The notes: generated by a model from the sequence alone, not told the origin. Numbered from the stretch's first letter, positions 1-11,920 are shown. The stretch is DNA of 64,000 nucleotides from Selaginella moellendorffii (GCF_000143415.4 NW_003314292.1:471538-535537), one strand, 5' to 3'. Program-made: numbers and translations.

Positions 1-1700
1 AGCAATTAATTTTTCCATTCTCCTTTAATCACTTAACTGCATTTCCGACCATTTGGAGGAGTCTCATTCACAACCTCCATAAGGCCCATTCATGACTTGG
101 GGCTTGCTAGCCCCGAGAATGGCGTCCATGCCACTCAACCTTTGCACTTGGTCCAAGTGCACCACGTGTCCGATCCCATGACCAACACCCCAAGGTACCA
201 CTGACATATGAGCCCGTTACGCTAGGCCACGCTCATTCACCTTGGTCACATCGGTGGTCTAACACCACCTGCATTGCAATCCCGTCTCTCCAAGACTGGG
301 TCATTCACCCATGAGTGGTCATCCCAGATCCACTCCTTAGCATCCTTAGGATGCCCATAGACATAGGGAATAGCCTTCCCCAATGTCTCCATTCCGGTCT
401 CCACCAAGTTCCTTTCTGTCCTTGGCCATGTTTGCTAACACTGCCATTGGATCATGGCCCACGGGCCTGACCACTATGTCGCAATGTCCTCTAGGACTTC
501 CTCACTATGTGACTGTGTCCTTGGTCACCACACTAGAGGGCTATTCTTTTTCCTTTCCACAAACGGGGATTTTGGGACAACATTTCGGAACACCGTGGCC
601 CTATGCGGGCCTCATGGGTACTCTCCCCGCCTTCCGCTTTTAGGTGCTCTAGCCATGGGCTTAGAGCGAGGTTCTATTGAGCCACGCTAGGTATCCAAGT
701 AGGTAGTGCCACCCACACTTGGATTGGGAGCATCGGCCAGTCGATCTCCCGGGGGAACTAGAGCCGGCTCTTGAACACTTCACTAAGCTACCCCGCTTGT
801 CGGTCTGTATTCACTCTAGTCTTGGACTTCCCAGTGGGCAGCTCATCACCCAACATTGGGTACAGCCTTCCTGGGCCAAACTAACCTTTTCTGGCCAAAC
901 TAGCTCCACTGCAGTCCTCCCCCTACTATACTTTTGGAGCTCACCAAACCCCCCAGGGTCTGGGAGACGAACGCTTTGGGCTTTCACCCTCTTAGACTCG
1001 AACTCGGACTCGGACTCGGACTCGGACTCGGGCTCGAGCTTAGTCTCGGCCTTGGCCTCGGTCTCGGTCTCGGTCCTGATCTCAGTCTCGGTCTCGGTCT
1101 CGGTCTTGGTCTCGGTCCCGGTCTCGGCCTTGACCTTGGACTCCATCTCGGGTCCATCTCGGACTCCATCTCGGACTTCATCTCGGATCCCTCTTGGACT
1201 CCATCTTGGACTCCGTCTCGGTCCATCTCGGACTCCATCTCGGACTTCGTCTCGGTCCATCTCGGGCTCCATCTCAGACTCCATTTCGGACTCCAACTAA
1301 GGTTCATCTTGGACTCGAACTCGGGTCCATCTCAGACTCCATCTCGGGTCCATCTCGGACTCCAACTCGGGTCCATCTCGAACTCCATCTCGGGTCCATC
1401 TCGGACACCATCTCGGACTCCACCTCGGACTCCAACTCGGGTCCATCTTGGACACTTCCACGTGTCATGTGTTGGTCCTTTTGGGTCCCTCTTTTGGAGC
1501 CTCGCTTATTTCTCGCTTCGTGCTCGTTCCTCGAGCACTTTGTTGGGAGTTCCACTGTTGCTCTCAACTTTTCAAGTCGGAGCTTTTGGTCCAAATGTGT
1601 TACGCTTATTTAGCTTTCGCTTCGGCCACTACCATGTGGCACCTTTCCGGCTCCACTTTGGGGCCTAGGGATTTTGTGTCTCATATTCAATTGCTGCACA
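1..1700 (-). repeat. LTR-like end of a Ty3/gypsy element, left copy
   Basis: This region lies just past the integrase end of the minus-strand gypsy element and is repeated in opposite orientation at 59655-61310. Matching blocks include the stretch around 1610-1690 (against 59655-59735) and the first 250 bases (against 61080-61310). It contains the minisatellite at 990-1450. The block around 960-990 resembles the 'gggtgaaagcccaaagc' segment of the LTRs at 31-44 kb, so the families may be related. I could not fix exact LTR ends, and no TG..CA pair with a target duplication was located. Confidence 0.6.
990..1450. repeat. Hexamer-derived minisatellite (CTCGGA/CTCGGT, ATCTCGG units)
   Basis: This is a run of 6-bp units (CTCGGN) grading into 12-18 bp units of the type 'ccatctcggactccatctcg'. 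It gives long but meaningless open frames in several phases, rich in Ser-Asp, Leu-Gly or Glu-Met. The same array occurs inverted at 59885-60310, so it is an internal part of the repeat family rather than a locus-specific expansion. Confidence 0.85.
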
Positions 1701-1786
1701 TGCACAATCTTTAGAGAATTGGCTTGCTAGACGTTATGCCAAGCCTCATAAACTTGTGGTCCAACTTGCCGCAACACCCAATACAG

Positions 1787-2499
1787 TCATTTCCATTGCA
1801 CAAGGAGCCCTTTAGATGAACCACGTACCATAAAATGGGGAAAAAGGACTAACACTAAATCATCCACTTTATACTCTGCAGGTGGACTATAATGGGAGTT
1901 GTAATGCCGTTGTTGTCCCACTTGTATACAGCCTAAGTGCTCAGCAGACTCTACTCGGACAAGTGGAAGAATGTTGGTTAAATACTGATCCCATGACCTA
2001 GCATCGGCAGCTCGTGGCAATCGCAAAAGTAAACTGTTGGTAATATTGGATCATGACCATATAAAAGTTTATATAGTGAAGCACCAACAAAACTCTGCAC
2101 CCCTGTGACATATGCATACCGAAGAGACAGCAAATAACCATCCTAATCCAAATGCTGAAAGTTCACATACTTCGCAATCATCCCTTTGAATGTTTGGATG
2201 AGGTGTTCCACCAGACTGTCTAATTGTGGATAATAAGCACTCGTGAAAGTGTGGCGTATCCCCAACTGAGACGTCAAAACATGAAATGCCTCAGCCATAA
2301 ATGCGGGACTATTATCTGAAAGAATCCCCTCTGAACAAAAATGCTGGAACACCACTCGATTGAGAAGGAAGTATCCAATAGCAGTTGCAAAGGCGCTAGC
2401 AAGAGCACCAACCTCCACCCAATGAGTCAAGTAGTTAGAAACAATAATAATATAGTCATTGCCAGCAGTCGACTGTCCCATAAGATCAAATGCCACCAA
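1787..2499 (-). pseudogene. Integrase catalytic core and C-terminal part
   Basis: 2143-2499 carries the retroviral-type integrase core: 'VAFDLMGQSTAGNDYIIIVSNYLTHWVE', then 'LSDNSPAF', then 'HTFTSAYYPQLDSLVEHLIQTFKGM' with the D,D-35-E spacing still visible. 1787-2026 contains the C-terminal part, with 'YKVDDLVLVLFPHF'. The two pieces are separated by frame breaks. No chromodomain was recognised here. Confidence 0.85.
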
Positions 2500-2610
2500 C
2501 TCAAACAGACGGGAAATTACAATTGACTTTAACTGTCCTTTCGTAACACGAGGGGGAGTATTACGAGCTTGGCACTAAACGTAGCTATGCATGTACCAAA
2601 TAATATCACG

Positions 2611-2829
2611 TCACATTTTCAGCCAATAGAAAGACCTGTGCAACTTCTCCGTTACACGACAATGTCCCATATGCCCACCTAGAACAGAAGAATCATGGTA
2701 GGCATGGAGAAACCGCGGAATAAAAACAAAAGGCACCACTAGCCATAAATGATCATCAAAATCCATCCCCATAAAATAAAGAACGCCATCTTCAAGGTGA
2801 TATTGAAAATTTAAATGCCGAAAAGGCAA
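2611..2829 (-). pseudogene. Integrase zinc-binding domain
   Basis: This 72-codon open stretch contains the H2C2-type integrase N-terminal layout (GVLYF, then a loop, then 'FLHAYHDS..GGHMGHCRV'), ending in 'FYWLKM', which matches the gypsy family ('xYWPxM'). The first histidine is in HAYHD. It is part of the decayed element. Confidence 0.75.
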
Positions 2830-3089
2830 GTCATTAGCAAGTGATGCAGGATTCTCAAACCCATCTCGAAGCCTTCAAATCCACAGCTCAATTATTTGAG
2901 CCTTGCGAACCTCATCAAGAGAATGTAAATCTTGCTCTGTGCCTTGTGAGCATTGAATGTCAAGTACAGCAATCGCCGACGGCACAAAATCCTCATTTAG
3001 AAAATCCACAAATGCTGGAACAACAAGTTCATCAAAAACATGAGAAGAGAGTGGAGAAAGAAGAGGAGCTTGAGAAAGGGCATCAGCAT

Positions 3090-3459
3090 TAGCTATAGAA
3101 CTCCTTGGGTGATGAACAACATCAAAATCATATATCTAAAGTTTCAAAGCCCATCAAGTAGTATAACCAACTAGGTTCTTTCGCTTTAATAATGAAGTAA
3201 CAACAACATGGTCACCTTCAAGTAACGTCCGAGAACCATATAGATATGCATGAAGTTTCTCGAAACCCCAGACTACTACTAAACACTCCTTTTTTGTTGT
3301 GGAGTAGTTCATCTCTGTTGGTTGTAATATATGGCTTATATACGCAATGGGATGGCGCTAATCAGGCACACTCAAACTCTCTTGCATCAACACACTTCCA
3401 AAACCAATGTCAAAAGCATCCATACGCAAAATAAAAGGTCGAGTGTAGTTAGGATATGC
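3090..3459 (-). pseudogene. Retroelement RNase H
   Basis: Minus-strand translation, ignoring stops, shows an RNase H pattern of gypsy type: an 'RMDAFDIGFGSVLMQ' segment in the place of the D-A-S-x-x-G-x-G-x-V-L-x-Q block, then 'HPIAYIS' and 'EMNYSTTKKECLVVVW'. The second position of the D-A-S motif is changed to D-A-F. The frame is broken. Confidence 0.7.
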
Positions 3460-4147
3460 CAAAACCAAAGGAGTTGTCAATAACCCTTTGAGATCCACAA
3501 ATGCCTACTCACAATTTGAAGACCAGATGAAAGATGACATTGATGACTTCAGCAACGCTTGCAATGGTGCAGTGCGATAAAAAAGATGATCCACAAAACG
3601 ACCGAGATACTGCACCTTGCCGACAAGAATTATGGTACCCAAGATAAATTGTGTCCTTGGACCCAAACATGCACTTCGACCGCTTCAGCTTTAAACCAAC
3701 GTTGCGTAGCTAATTCAACACTTTACAAACATCACGAACGTGCTCCTCCCACATCCCCTCCGAGTGGATCAAGACATCATCAATGAAGTCAGTAGTCACC
3801 TCTGGCATATCACAAAGAACCTCGTCCATCATCTGCTGGAAAGTTGTTGGAGCATTGTTCAAACCAAACAGCATCACCAAGAACTCGTACAAATTAAATA
3901 GTGTATGAAAAGCAGTTTTAGGAATATCTTCTTTAACCATTGGTACTTGCTAGTACCTAGAAGCAAGATTTAGCTTGGTGAACCAACGACTTCGCCCTAG
4001 ACAATCCAAGAGATCGGCAGTGTGAGGAAGAGGGTACACATCTGGGATCGTCATTTCGTTTAACGGACGATAGTCGATGCAGAAACGAATACTCCCATTA
4101 GGCTTCGTCACAAGATGAGGTTCACATGCCCAAGGACTTCGTGACTT
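3460..4147 (-). pseudogene. Retroelement reverse transcriptase
   Basis: The longest open part, 3710-3940, contains the RT palm with 'FGLNNAPTTFQQMMDEVL' and the catalytic F-I-D-D motif (Y/F-x-D-D box). The upstream part to 4147 reads as RT fingers when stops are ignored, with a recognisable segment for the first catalytic aspartate. Several stop codons make it non-functional. Confidence 0.85.
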
Positions 4148-4852
4148 CTAAATAACACCCTTCTCCAACATCTCTTTGACATTTACACGTAAAATCTTGA
4201 TCTCCTTGGGTAACCGATGACAAACAGGAACCTTGATTAGACGAGCATTCCCGGTTGGAATCGGATGACGTGTGGCAATCTTGGCTCTGGACGATAGGTC
4301 AAATTCAAAGAGATCAGAATACTCCTTCATGAGCTGGTTAACCGCTGCAACACAAAGATCGTTGGAGGGATCGGAGAAAGGAAGAATAGAACAAGACAAA
4401 AACATAGGAAGAAATAATGGGGGAACAAAAGTAATAGAAGCAAAGGTAGAAGTAGAGGGACGAAGAGGTATGGAAGTGAGAGGAATGGATGAAACATAAG
4501 GAAGTATGAAACAAGAGGGAGAAGCCTCAAAGTCACACTTAGCATTATTGCACTGCAACCAATCTATACCAAGAATGAGGTCAAAAGTTTGACTTGGCAC
4601 CACCTGCAATGACTGTAACTCAAGCTCGAAATTGCCCACATGTATAACTAGGTCCGCCTCATCCCGTGCACATGCATGTGTACGGCTGTTGCCATAAAAA
4701 ATGAAAACGGGTTCCACCGCACGACACAAGTGTAGATGGCAACATATGGCAATAGGTTGAGCAATAGAAGATAAACTTGAACTTATATCAACCAACACGG
4801 AGAGAATAATAGGAGACCTCTTCTTATAAAAGTGAGTTTGGAAAGTAAACAC
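4148..4852 (-). pseudogene. Retroelement aspartic protease to RT linker
   Basis: This is a 234-codon open stretch. Its first third has a retropepsin-like layout: a VDISSSLS segment stands where the family has the catalytic D-S/T-G, so the active-site glycine is lost. 'DLILGIDWLQ' is the conserved second motif. The end ('KEMLEKGVI') is the usual lead-in to the reverse transcriptase. The coding order fits the gypsy element around it. Confidence 0.75.
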
Positions 4853-5339
4853 TGGATGAACTGGTGCCGAGTGAACCCCTTGATGATACTCCTAAAAGAA
4901 AGATAGAGGGGTCATTGACTTATTCGCACAAGGTCCCTCCGTTACTTGCGCGACTCTTCGTTTCGCAGATGCATCTCGGTGTCCAAACCTTCCACTGCAG
5001 CAGCACCAATAGGACGTTGCTGACACCAAGGTCTCCACCCAGAAAATGGAGGTCACCAATTTGGAAAACACCGACAATGCTAATAAGTATGACCAATTTC
5101 ACCACACGCCCAGTGAACATCACGGCCACGACCACGTCCTCGCCCTTGTCCTTGGACTCGAGCAATAGCAGCATCAACTTCCATTGGAACAGGACCATCA
5201 CCCATAGGAAGTGAAGCTGAAAGACGTGTAACGAGAAGTGGAAAAGGCGACGTTTCATAATGTTGTGCCAAGTGAAGAGTATCATCAAGGGTGGTGGGAG
5301 CAAGTGCATGCACAAGACCGACAAGATCCTGACAAAGTG

Positions 5340-5862
5340 CTAGCCACAACATTCATAGCTTAATTCGCTCTGCTCTGCATGAAGCAAAAGACTTCGAAAA
5401 CAAACGCTAAATTGCATCATCGACTCAAATGGCCCTTGGCGAAGACGATGCAATTGTTGAAAAGCATCATCACAGTCGTCGGTATGTTCGAAAGTGCGTT
5501 TGAAGACGTCTGGGAGAACATTCCAATCCCCACGAGTGGCTGCGCTCAAACCATTGTACCACTGCAATGCTATCCCTTGAAGACACATGGGAAACTCATG
5601 CAAACGTCGAGCATCATCCCAAAAATAATATGTGGCAATCACTATGAAGTGATCGAACCAATGGTATACATCATCCCCAGGATTCCCACAAAAGAACTTT
5701 AGCTGAATACAAGGATTGGCACCAAAAGTAGGAGGAGTTGTACCACGTGCCATGAATGCTACCATCAACTGAGTTTAGTTGTTCAATTACAAGTGCATAG
5801 CATCAAGCAATTGTACCAACTGTTTCTCTAGAGTCAAAGGAGGAGATTGTTAATCTGCCATA
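5340..5862 (-). pseudogene. gag of the gypsy element
   Basis: The open stretch 5340-5768 encodes a retrotransposon gag (capsid-like) domain. Visible marks are the motif around 'FFCGNPGDDVYHWFDHF', the later 'GIALQWYNGL', and the C-terminal 'LHRLRQGPFESMMQFSVCF'. Upstream, 5769-5862 is in the same frame but carries three stops (two TAA and a TAA/TAG type), each one C-to-T change from a glutamine codon. A remnant zinc knuckle (CWACGEIGH-like, only partly preserved) follows a Gly-Arg run near 5090-5140 in a shifted frame. Confidence 0.85.
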
Positions 5863-5869
5863 AAGACGA

Positions 5870-8180
5870 ACGAAAAAAGAGCAAAAGAAAAAAAATGATA
5901 AAAAGTTAGAAGGACATGGTAGATCTAGATAATGTAAAAAGCTAGATCTAAACCAAAATCCTAAAAGGAAAGAACAAAAGAAAGGAAATGGAAAAAGCTA
6001 GATTTAAATGATGCAAAAATTAGATCTAAACCAAAATCCCAAATCCAAACACTCCTCAGGGACAATCAAAGGTGCCCCTCACCTCCACTAGTGTGAATGC
6101 TTGGAATATGGAAAGGGAATATAGAAAATGTGCATATCCATTAGCCCAAAAAACCCTAGATTGTATACAGGAGCGAAGGGTCTGGATTGAAACCAATCCA
6201 ACGGTTTTATGCTAATATTAGCATACGGCATAATAGCCGTACACTTGGCCCTCACAAATTTACTTATTAAATTCTTTAAAGAAACAATTTCAATAAATAT
6301 TCATAACGATCAAAGAATAAGTGAATTCAAATTTTTGAAGGAAAAATGTATTTAGTAAAACTCTTCAGTTATTAGTGAAATGCATTTTAGATAACACGTT
6401 ATAGTTTAAAATTATCATCTAAATTCAAGCAGATAACAAATATAAATTATATGATGTATAATCTGCTATTTTATTCGAGTTGTAAGGAAGAGGTCGTTTG
6501 TGAATTCCTTTTAAAGTAATGCAAAAATAAACTTAAAAAACTTCAAGATTCTAAATTTCAAGAAATTCAAAAGGATGTAAAATTTACATAGTATAATAAT
6601 ATGTTATATAAAACTTCAAATAAATTTGTTATGTAATTTTTGGTAATAAAAATCTATATCAGTTCCTATAAAGAGTAAATATTAATTTAAAAAATAACAA
6701 TTTGGTTTACTTTTTTATAAAAGAAAGCAAAAATTCTAAAGATCTCAAGTAACTACATTTTTATGAACTTTTCATTAGCATATTGATGCCTTTGCTATAT
6801 ATAATTCTTTGAACTATTGTTAAATTTTATGACGAAGTTATTTTAATCATTTGATTGCATGATTAGTAAAGCGTTTCTTCAACACTGGTGACTTAGATAA
6901 TTTTTTAATTCTATAAAATAATTAAATTATATTTTTTCTTTATTATCAATGAAAAAAGCTAGTAGCCTTGCTTTCAATTTTTAATTCCATTTAAGAGGTA
7001 TAGATTGAAAACATGTTAAAAAACTTTTAGATATAATTTTTCCTATTTAAAATTAAAAATGAGTTTTTTTTCTTTTTTAAGATAAAGACTTCAAGTTTTA
7101 TGCAAAACATGTAAAAAAAAAGAAGGTAAAAATAGAGAAAAAAAATTATAAAAATTGCAATATTTATTGTGATTAGTAAATAAATGAATTTAAAGGTTTT
7201 TATAAATAGTAAATATTAATTTAAAATAATAATTTAATTTTACCTTCTTTTATATGAAGGCCATGACTATAAAGAGCCCAAGTATAATTATAATTTTCAT
7301 GATTTTCTTTCTATTCCCTATATTTACTTCTTTATTCTTCTCTACTTCTTCCAGATGAATTTGAAGTCTTTATCTGAAAAAAGAAAAAAATCTCTTTTAT
7401 TTGTTTTAAATAGAAAAACTATACCTAGAAAAAAAGTCAACATATCTTTTCTCAAGTTGGATCCAAAATCGAAACAAATGTTATTATATAATGATTAAGC
7501 TCTTTTAACAAAAAAAAACACAATTTACTTGTTTTATAAATAAAAAGGCTACTTTTACAATAAACTATTTCTTGAATTGATTGCTAAGTTTTATGAAAAA
7601 ACCATCTTAGTCAATTTTCATTGCGATCAGAAAAGAAATGAATGTAAAAGTTCTTGTAAGAAATAAGTATGAAATCTAGAAGTTGAAAGACCCCAAATAT
7701 AACCACAAATTTCATGATTTTTTTCTTCTTCTCTATAATTACCTCCTTTTTCTTTTCTACTTCTTTTATACAAAACTTTATCTGAAAAAAGATAAAAAAA
7801 ACTCTTTCTTTTTCTATGGAACTCTAAGCTACTTAGATCTCAATTCCTGAGTATTGCTGGAGATGCTTTTCCTCTTTCTTCCACAAGAGACTTTGAAGTG
7901 ATGGTTGTTTGTTAATACTGCAATTTTCTTTCTTTGTTCCATTTACTTCATTGTTTTCATTCATTTCTCAGTATTTGGTTCTGCATCTCATAAAATAACA
8001 CAGGTTTGTATTTTCTTTTGGTCTTTAGGAACTCAATCTAATCTTAATTTTATGATTGATAATTCAATCAATTATTACTGAGACATGTGGGATGACAACG
8101 TCCTCCAAGTCTGGAACGAGATCTTCCACTATGCATGGAGCATTGCCTCCCAGCTCCATAACCACCTGTAAGAGGACATG
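5870..8180. other. AT-rich gene-free DNA
   Basis: About 2.3 kb at roughly 75-80% A+T without a credible coding frame. 6660-6700 and 7196-7240 share a short direct repeat ('agtaaatattaatttaaa'). An imperfect inverted repeat is described separately. Confidence 0.7.
7010..7445. repeat. Imperfect AT-rich inverted repeat, possible foldback/MITE
   Basis: The arm 7010-7105 reads, in reverse complement, like 7350-7445. Both share 'gaagtctttatct', then 'gaaaaaag', an A-rich run, and 'tttaaataggaaaaa'-like sequence. The loop is about 240 bp. No clean target duplication was found, so the mobile origin is inference. Confidence 0.4.
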
Positions 8181-8189
8181 TTTTTATTG

Positions 8190-8565
8190 TATGTTCAGGA
8201 CTGACAAGAGTTGTGGGTGGAACTTATGGGTGCATGCAAGACTGAGAAGAAGGCAAAGAGTACCAGTGCTCCCAACGGATATGGGTGCATGCAACTGTGT
8301 GAGCCACCTAAGAACTACTCATGCTGCCTCAAGAATGGATATGGCTGCATGTGGCTTTGCAGGAATGGTGTGGAGCGCACTACTAGAATGGCTATGGCTG
8401 CACCAAGATGTGCCCCAAGAGAGTCACTTCTGGAAAGAGGTCAATGTCCAAGCGCTCTATGGTGTCGACCACCCATAAACTTTCGAAGACATCAATGTGT
8501 GTATGTGTGCTACTATAGATCTATGGCAGCCAGCTTTAAATAAAAACTCCGATTTTCTTTTCTGA
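8190..8565 (+). pseudogene. Broken copy of the cysteine-rich CC-repeat secreted peptide gene
   Basis: This is homologous to exon 3 and the 3' UTR of the gene at 17897-18385. The best preserved unit encodes 'KNYSCCLKNGYGCMWLC' near 8310-8370. Before it lies 'NGYGCMQLC', reached only by a one-base frame slip, and before that a further eroded unit. After it, the bases matching the last unit are frameshifted by a small deletion, giving 'MAMAAPRCAP' instead of a cysteine unit. The shared 3' UTR ('tatagatctatggc', then 'aataaaaactc') confirms the relationship. No signal-peptide exon was found upstream. It appears to have had four units against three in the intact gene. Confidence 0.8.
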
Positions 8566-8569
8566 GTCT

Positions 8570-9208
8570 CGAGCTTAAAATCCACTTCCTTCTTTCAAGA
8601 TACCCCGTGAAGTTTGCTTTTCAATCAAATTGATTGTGTGATTGTGTCCAGTTCCAAAGCAGGAGTTTCTACAAAAGATCAAAGGTGAATAGATTCAAGC
8701 ATGTATAAATAAAACAAGCCTTTCTCATTTTCATAGCTCCTTTTAGATGTGCCATTGGTGAATCGTGATTCCCATTGTTGGCAAGGGGGGATCGCCTCAT
8801 GCAGCAGAATTGCGAACTTTGAGCATCAGATCGTCGTAATGCTTTATTTCCGAGGATCTACGCCCCCAAATTTCATGATCAACTTTGAAACTCTTGGATC
8901 GAAATTTCGATACGATCAAAAGCTTCTTGATGTTCTTGGTGATATTTCCAAAGTATGTTTATAAATATTTAGTGAATTTAAGCAGTTTTAATAGAATGCT
9001 GCCAACTTGCAAACAATTGCAGCATTACATTGTGAAAAGCTCCGCAATGTTTTCTAAATGTCCTAAACTACACCATTAAACTCTTGTGGCCTGATGCTGG
9101 CTGCAGCAACAATCTGCTGGGGAGAAATGCCTGATGCAATCCCAATTCTTTGTCAAACGAAAGAATTGAGCCATTCAAGTTCGTAAGCTCCACCTTCCTA
9201 CAAAGTCC
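8570..9208. other. Intergenic, nothing recognised
   Basis: Short open frames occur here (for example 8749-8964, +) but show no family motif and no partner exon. The 3' flank of the peptide pseudogene and the 3' flank of the tRNase Z gene presumably meet here. Confidence 0.4.
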
Positions 9209-9418
9209 TCAAACATCCTCTAAGAACTGGACTGCATTGCCAATGAACCGGAGTATGAGGTTCGTGCCATTCTCGATTCCAAAATCCTTCCTCAAAACCA
9301 CCAACTGCCCAGAAGTTCGTGGCTTTGGTTGCTGGAGCGCATGTAGCTTGTGGAATAGCAGCTTAAGGTCTGCTGGGGAGGTGAAAGGAGTAGTTTTAAA
9401 AGCTGTCGTAGCTTCTCC
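9209..9418 (-). other. Unrecognised 69-codon open frame
   Basis: The frame is open from just after a TGA at 9419-9421 to a TGA at 9209-9211. Its composition looks coding (hydrophobic and charged residues alternate; 'SPADLKLLFHKLHALQQPKP', later 'LILRFIGNAVQFLEDV'), but it has no ATG. It lies downstream of the tRNase Z stop in the same direction. It could be a lost terminal exon, an alternative 3' exon or part of the 3' UTR. No function is assigned. Confidence 0.25.
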
Positions 9419-9482
9419 TCAAGCTTGTAGTGACACTGCTTTTGCCGGCGTATAGATTTTCGGGAAGTCTCGAGATGGCTGT

Positions 9483-11920
9483 TTAGTCTGATTCCCATCT
9501 GATGTGCTTGGGAACCGAGGGCGGCTTTGGAGCGTCGAGACTTCCTTCCAGATGTCGTTTGCGTGTATCACTTTGCCAGCCTTCAGGGCTTGGAGGAGCC
9601 TTGGCAATCCATGGATCCTGTGCTGCCAAAACCATACGCACTACTCCTTGCAATTCTCTCAAGCCCCTCATGCTCGAGCTTGTCACCACCATGCCGTCAA
9701 ACGCCACACACGCATTTGGATAGCTGGTCACATCAATCTCCACAACCTGTAAAACGAAAGAAAAACAACATTAAAACTTGGCTTGTCCGAAGGTGAATCC
9801 ATCCATACCTTGGGATACCTCTGGCTGAAGTGCGTCAAGATGACTTGCTCCGCTTGCATTCGACTTCCAACTTGCAGAGCCTCGCTCACGGTACAGTGCC
9901 GTTTCTTCCGAGCGTGACTTTCCAAGCAATCCTCAAACGTGGCCTCGTGAATGAGCAGCGTGCAGCCGGCTCCAGCTTGAATGAGCCGGTCCGAAGGTCG
10001 GGTGTCACCCGAGTAAACCAAGTGCCATCCAGTTTGTCCGTGTAGCACCAGACCATAGGCCTCGTAGCAGTGATTAACGGGAACACTGGCAATGCTCTTC
10101 AGCTGTAGAGTCTCTAGGACACGTCCAAGGTGGTGCGAGCCTTCAAATTCTTCGAAGTGCATCACTACGAAAGCTGGTAATGGAAAACCCGACTGTGCGT
10201 GAGCATTGCAAACCTGATAAGCAAAAATGATATGAGGAATTCGCAGTCCTTGTCATGAAGCAAGAAAAGAAGAAACCTGTACCTCAGTAAGCCACTTTAC
10301 GACGGCAGTGGATCCAATAACCAGTAGGGGCTTTGTTCTCTCCCGTGCTTGCGAGCAAACAATGGCCACAGCTCCCAGGACATGGTCGGCATGTTTGTGG
10401 GATAACCACAGACACTCGATAGAGTTGACGGCTTCCAAAGCTTTGGCCTCGCCGTAACTCCTGAAAATCTGTCCGAGCACGCCTTCACCAGCATCGAGCA
10501 GCATTGCAGCGGAGCCTCGGAGACGAAGTAAAACACCACTGCTTCCCCGGTACTTACTCGGCTCTGCCGAGCCCGTGCCGAAAAACTGCACCTCAAAGTC
10601 ATCGCTCGAGCACACTGCTGTGCGGCTTTGTCCACAACTCTTGCGTAGCATACTTCGTTTCATGGCTCTTGCCACGAGCTGGTTGGAACTGCAACGCTGG
10701 CTCTCCATGTTGAGAAGTTTGTCTCTGAGCCAAGGCTGCAGTTTTAAGAGGTCCTCTTGATAGTTCGTGAAGTTGAAGTTTTCGATACATTTCGAGTGAT
10801 CCATGCGCACGACAATGTCACCGCAGCTTCCCCGTTCCAAAACTATCCGCGAAAGAAGGTGACCACTTGTAAGGCTTGAACGTTTCGCTGCTGAAGGCTC
10901 GCACTCATTGCAGTTAGCTGGGATGGGAAAGAACTTCTTGCTAACCATGTTGAGCATCGCTGTGGTTCGTAAGGAAGCCTGGAATCCATACTGCGGCGAG
11001 CTTGCATTAACCAGGACATGGAACGACTGATAATTCTCAATCCATCTGCTGTACTCTTCAGACGTCACCACTGGTCCCGGGCTCAAATGAATCACTGCTG
11101 CTATTCCTTGCGGGTGCTGCTCGCAGTGCAAGATGGCATCGGCTTCCATACCAGACAACGTCGAACAGTCTGGGATATCCAGTATGAGCAAAGAAGAATT
11201 AAGCTTCTTCAAGTAAAAAGTATACCCGAGGACAGTGGTGACAGGAGAAGAACCTGGAGCTGTACAATCCGCAATGCTGTGGTTGCCTCTGGTATCTCTG
11301 ACGAAAACAGGATTGGAGTCTTCATCGAGCTCAGGCAAGAGATCTTCCTCATGATGCCGAGAGAAAGATGCGTTTTGCTGGTAAACACAAGACTGGCAGC
11401 GGTTTCCCGACGCCAGAATGGGGAAGATAACGACATACTCGTCTTCAAAAACAGGTACGTTTCCCTCTGTCCATTCACTGACAAAAACCTGTAAGAAGCT
11501 GGGATCAGTTTTGCAGTAGCCACTTAAAATGCAAACTTGAAACTCACTTTTGGATGCCGCCAGCGAAAGATGTGACGAAGTGCGTGAACAAACGCAGCAG
11601 AACCCCGTGGCCCAGTCACTTCTAGTTTTTCGTGACCATCTTGAGCGAGCCTTAGAATGAGACCACCGATGCCACCCTGTGCCAAAAACAGAATCAAGTC
11701 ATAGGTGATGGCAAGTCCGAAAACTTACAGCTGCAACTGGACGAATCGAAGTAAGCACAAGGCAAGACAGCTTTGCACAAGGCCGAATCCTGTGCTCCAG
11801 AACAAGTCGACTAAAGCCCTCTGGAACATTCACCAGGTACTGGCCTGCTCCTCCGCCATGCGACAGCAGCAATGAAGGACCGACTCCATCGCCACTAGCA
11901 TTCAAAATCGTGACTTCCAT
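9483..11920 (-). CDS. TRZ: Long-form tRNase Z (tRNA 3'-end processing endonuclease)
   Basis: This enzyme cuts the 3' trailer from precursor tRNAs. Five exons join in frame: 11729-11920, 11548-11676, 10283-11488, 9809-10213 and 9483-9746, giving 731 residues, within the range of long eukaryotic tRNase Z (ELAC2 type). The N-terminal half is the degenerate metallo-beta-lactamase domain. The C-terminal half is catalytic: 'FFGTGSAEPSKYRGSSG', 'LLDAGEG', the zinc motif HKHADH (residues 471-476), NHCYEAYG (556 on), SGDTRPS (577-583), HEAT (598-601) and HFSQRYPK (637-644). The start ATG has an in-frame TAG just upstream. There is no obvious organelle transit peptide, so a nuclear or cytosolic site is inferred. 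Its start lies 53 bp from the stop of the PPR gene upstream on the same strand. Confidence 0.93.

Larger units (their letters stand above)
1787..5862 (-). mobile_element. Degenerate Ty3/gypsy retrotransposon, coding part
   Basis: On the minus strand the order is gag, zinc knuckle, aspartic protease, reverse transcriptase, RNase H, integrase zinc finger, integrase core and integrase C-terminus. That order (RT before integrase) defines Ty3/gypsy. The frames are broken by many stops and shifts, so the copy is dead. The likely gag start is the ATG at 5860-5862, followed at once by in-frame TAA codons. The 3' side runs into the LTR-like repeat at 1-1700. No clear primer-binding site or 5' LTR was found upstream of 5862. 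Confidence 0.9.

Noticed and set aside
719-1668. Long open frames on both strands over the CTCGG repeat
   Set aside because: The unit length is a multiple of three, so every frame is open; the products are simple dipeptide repeats with no gene structure.
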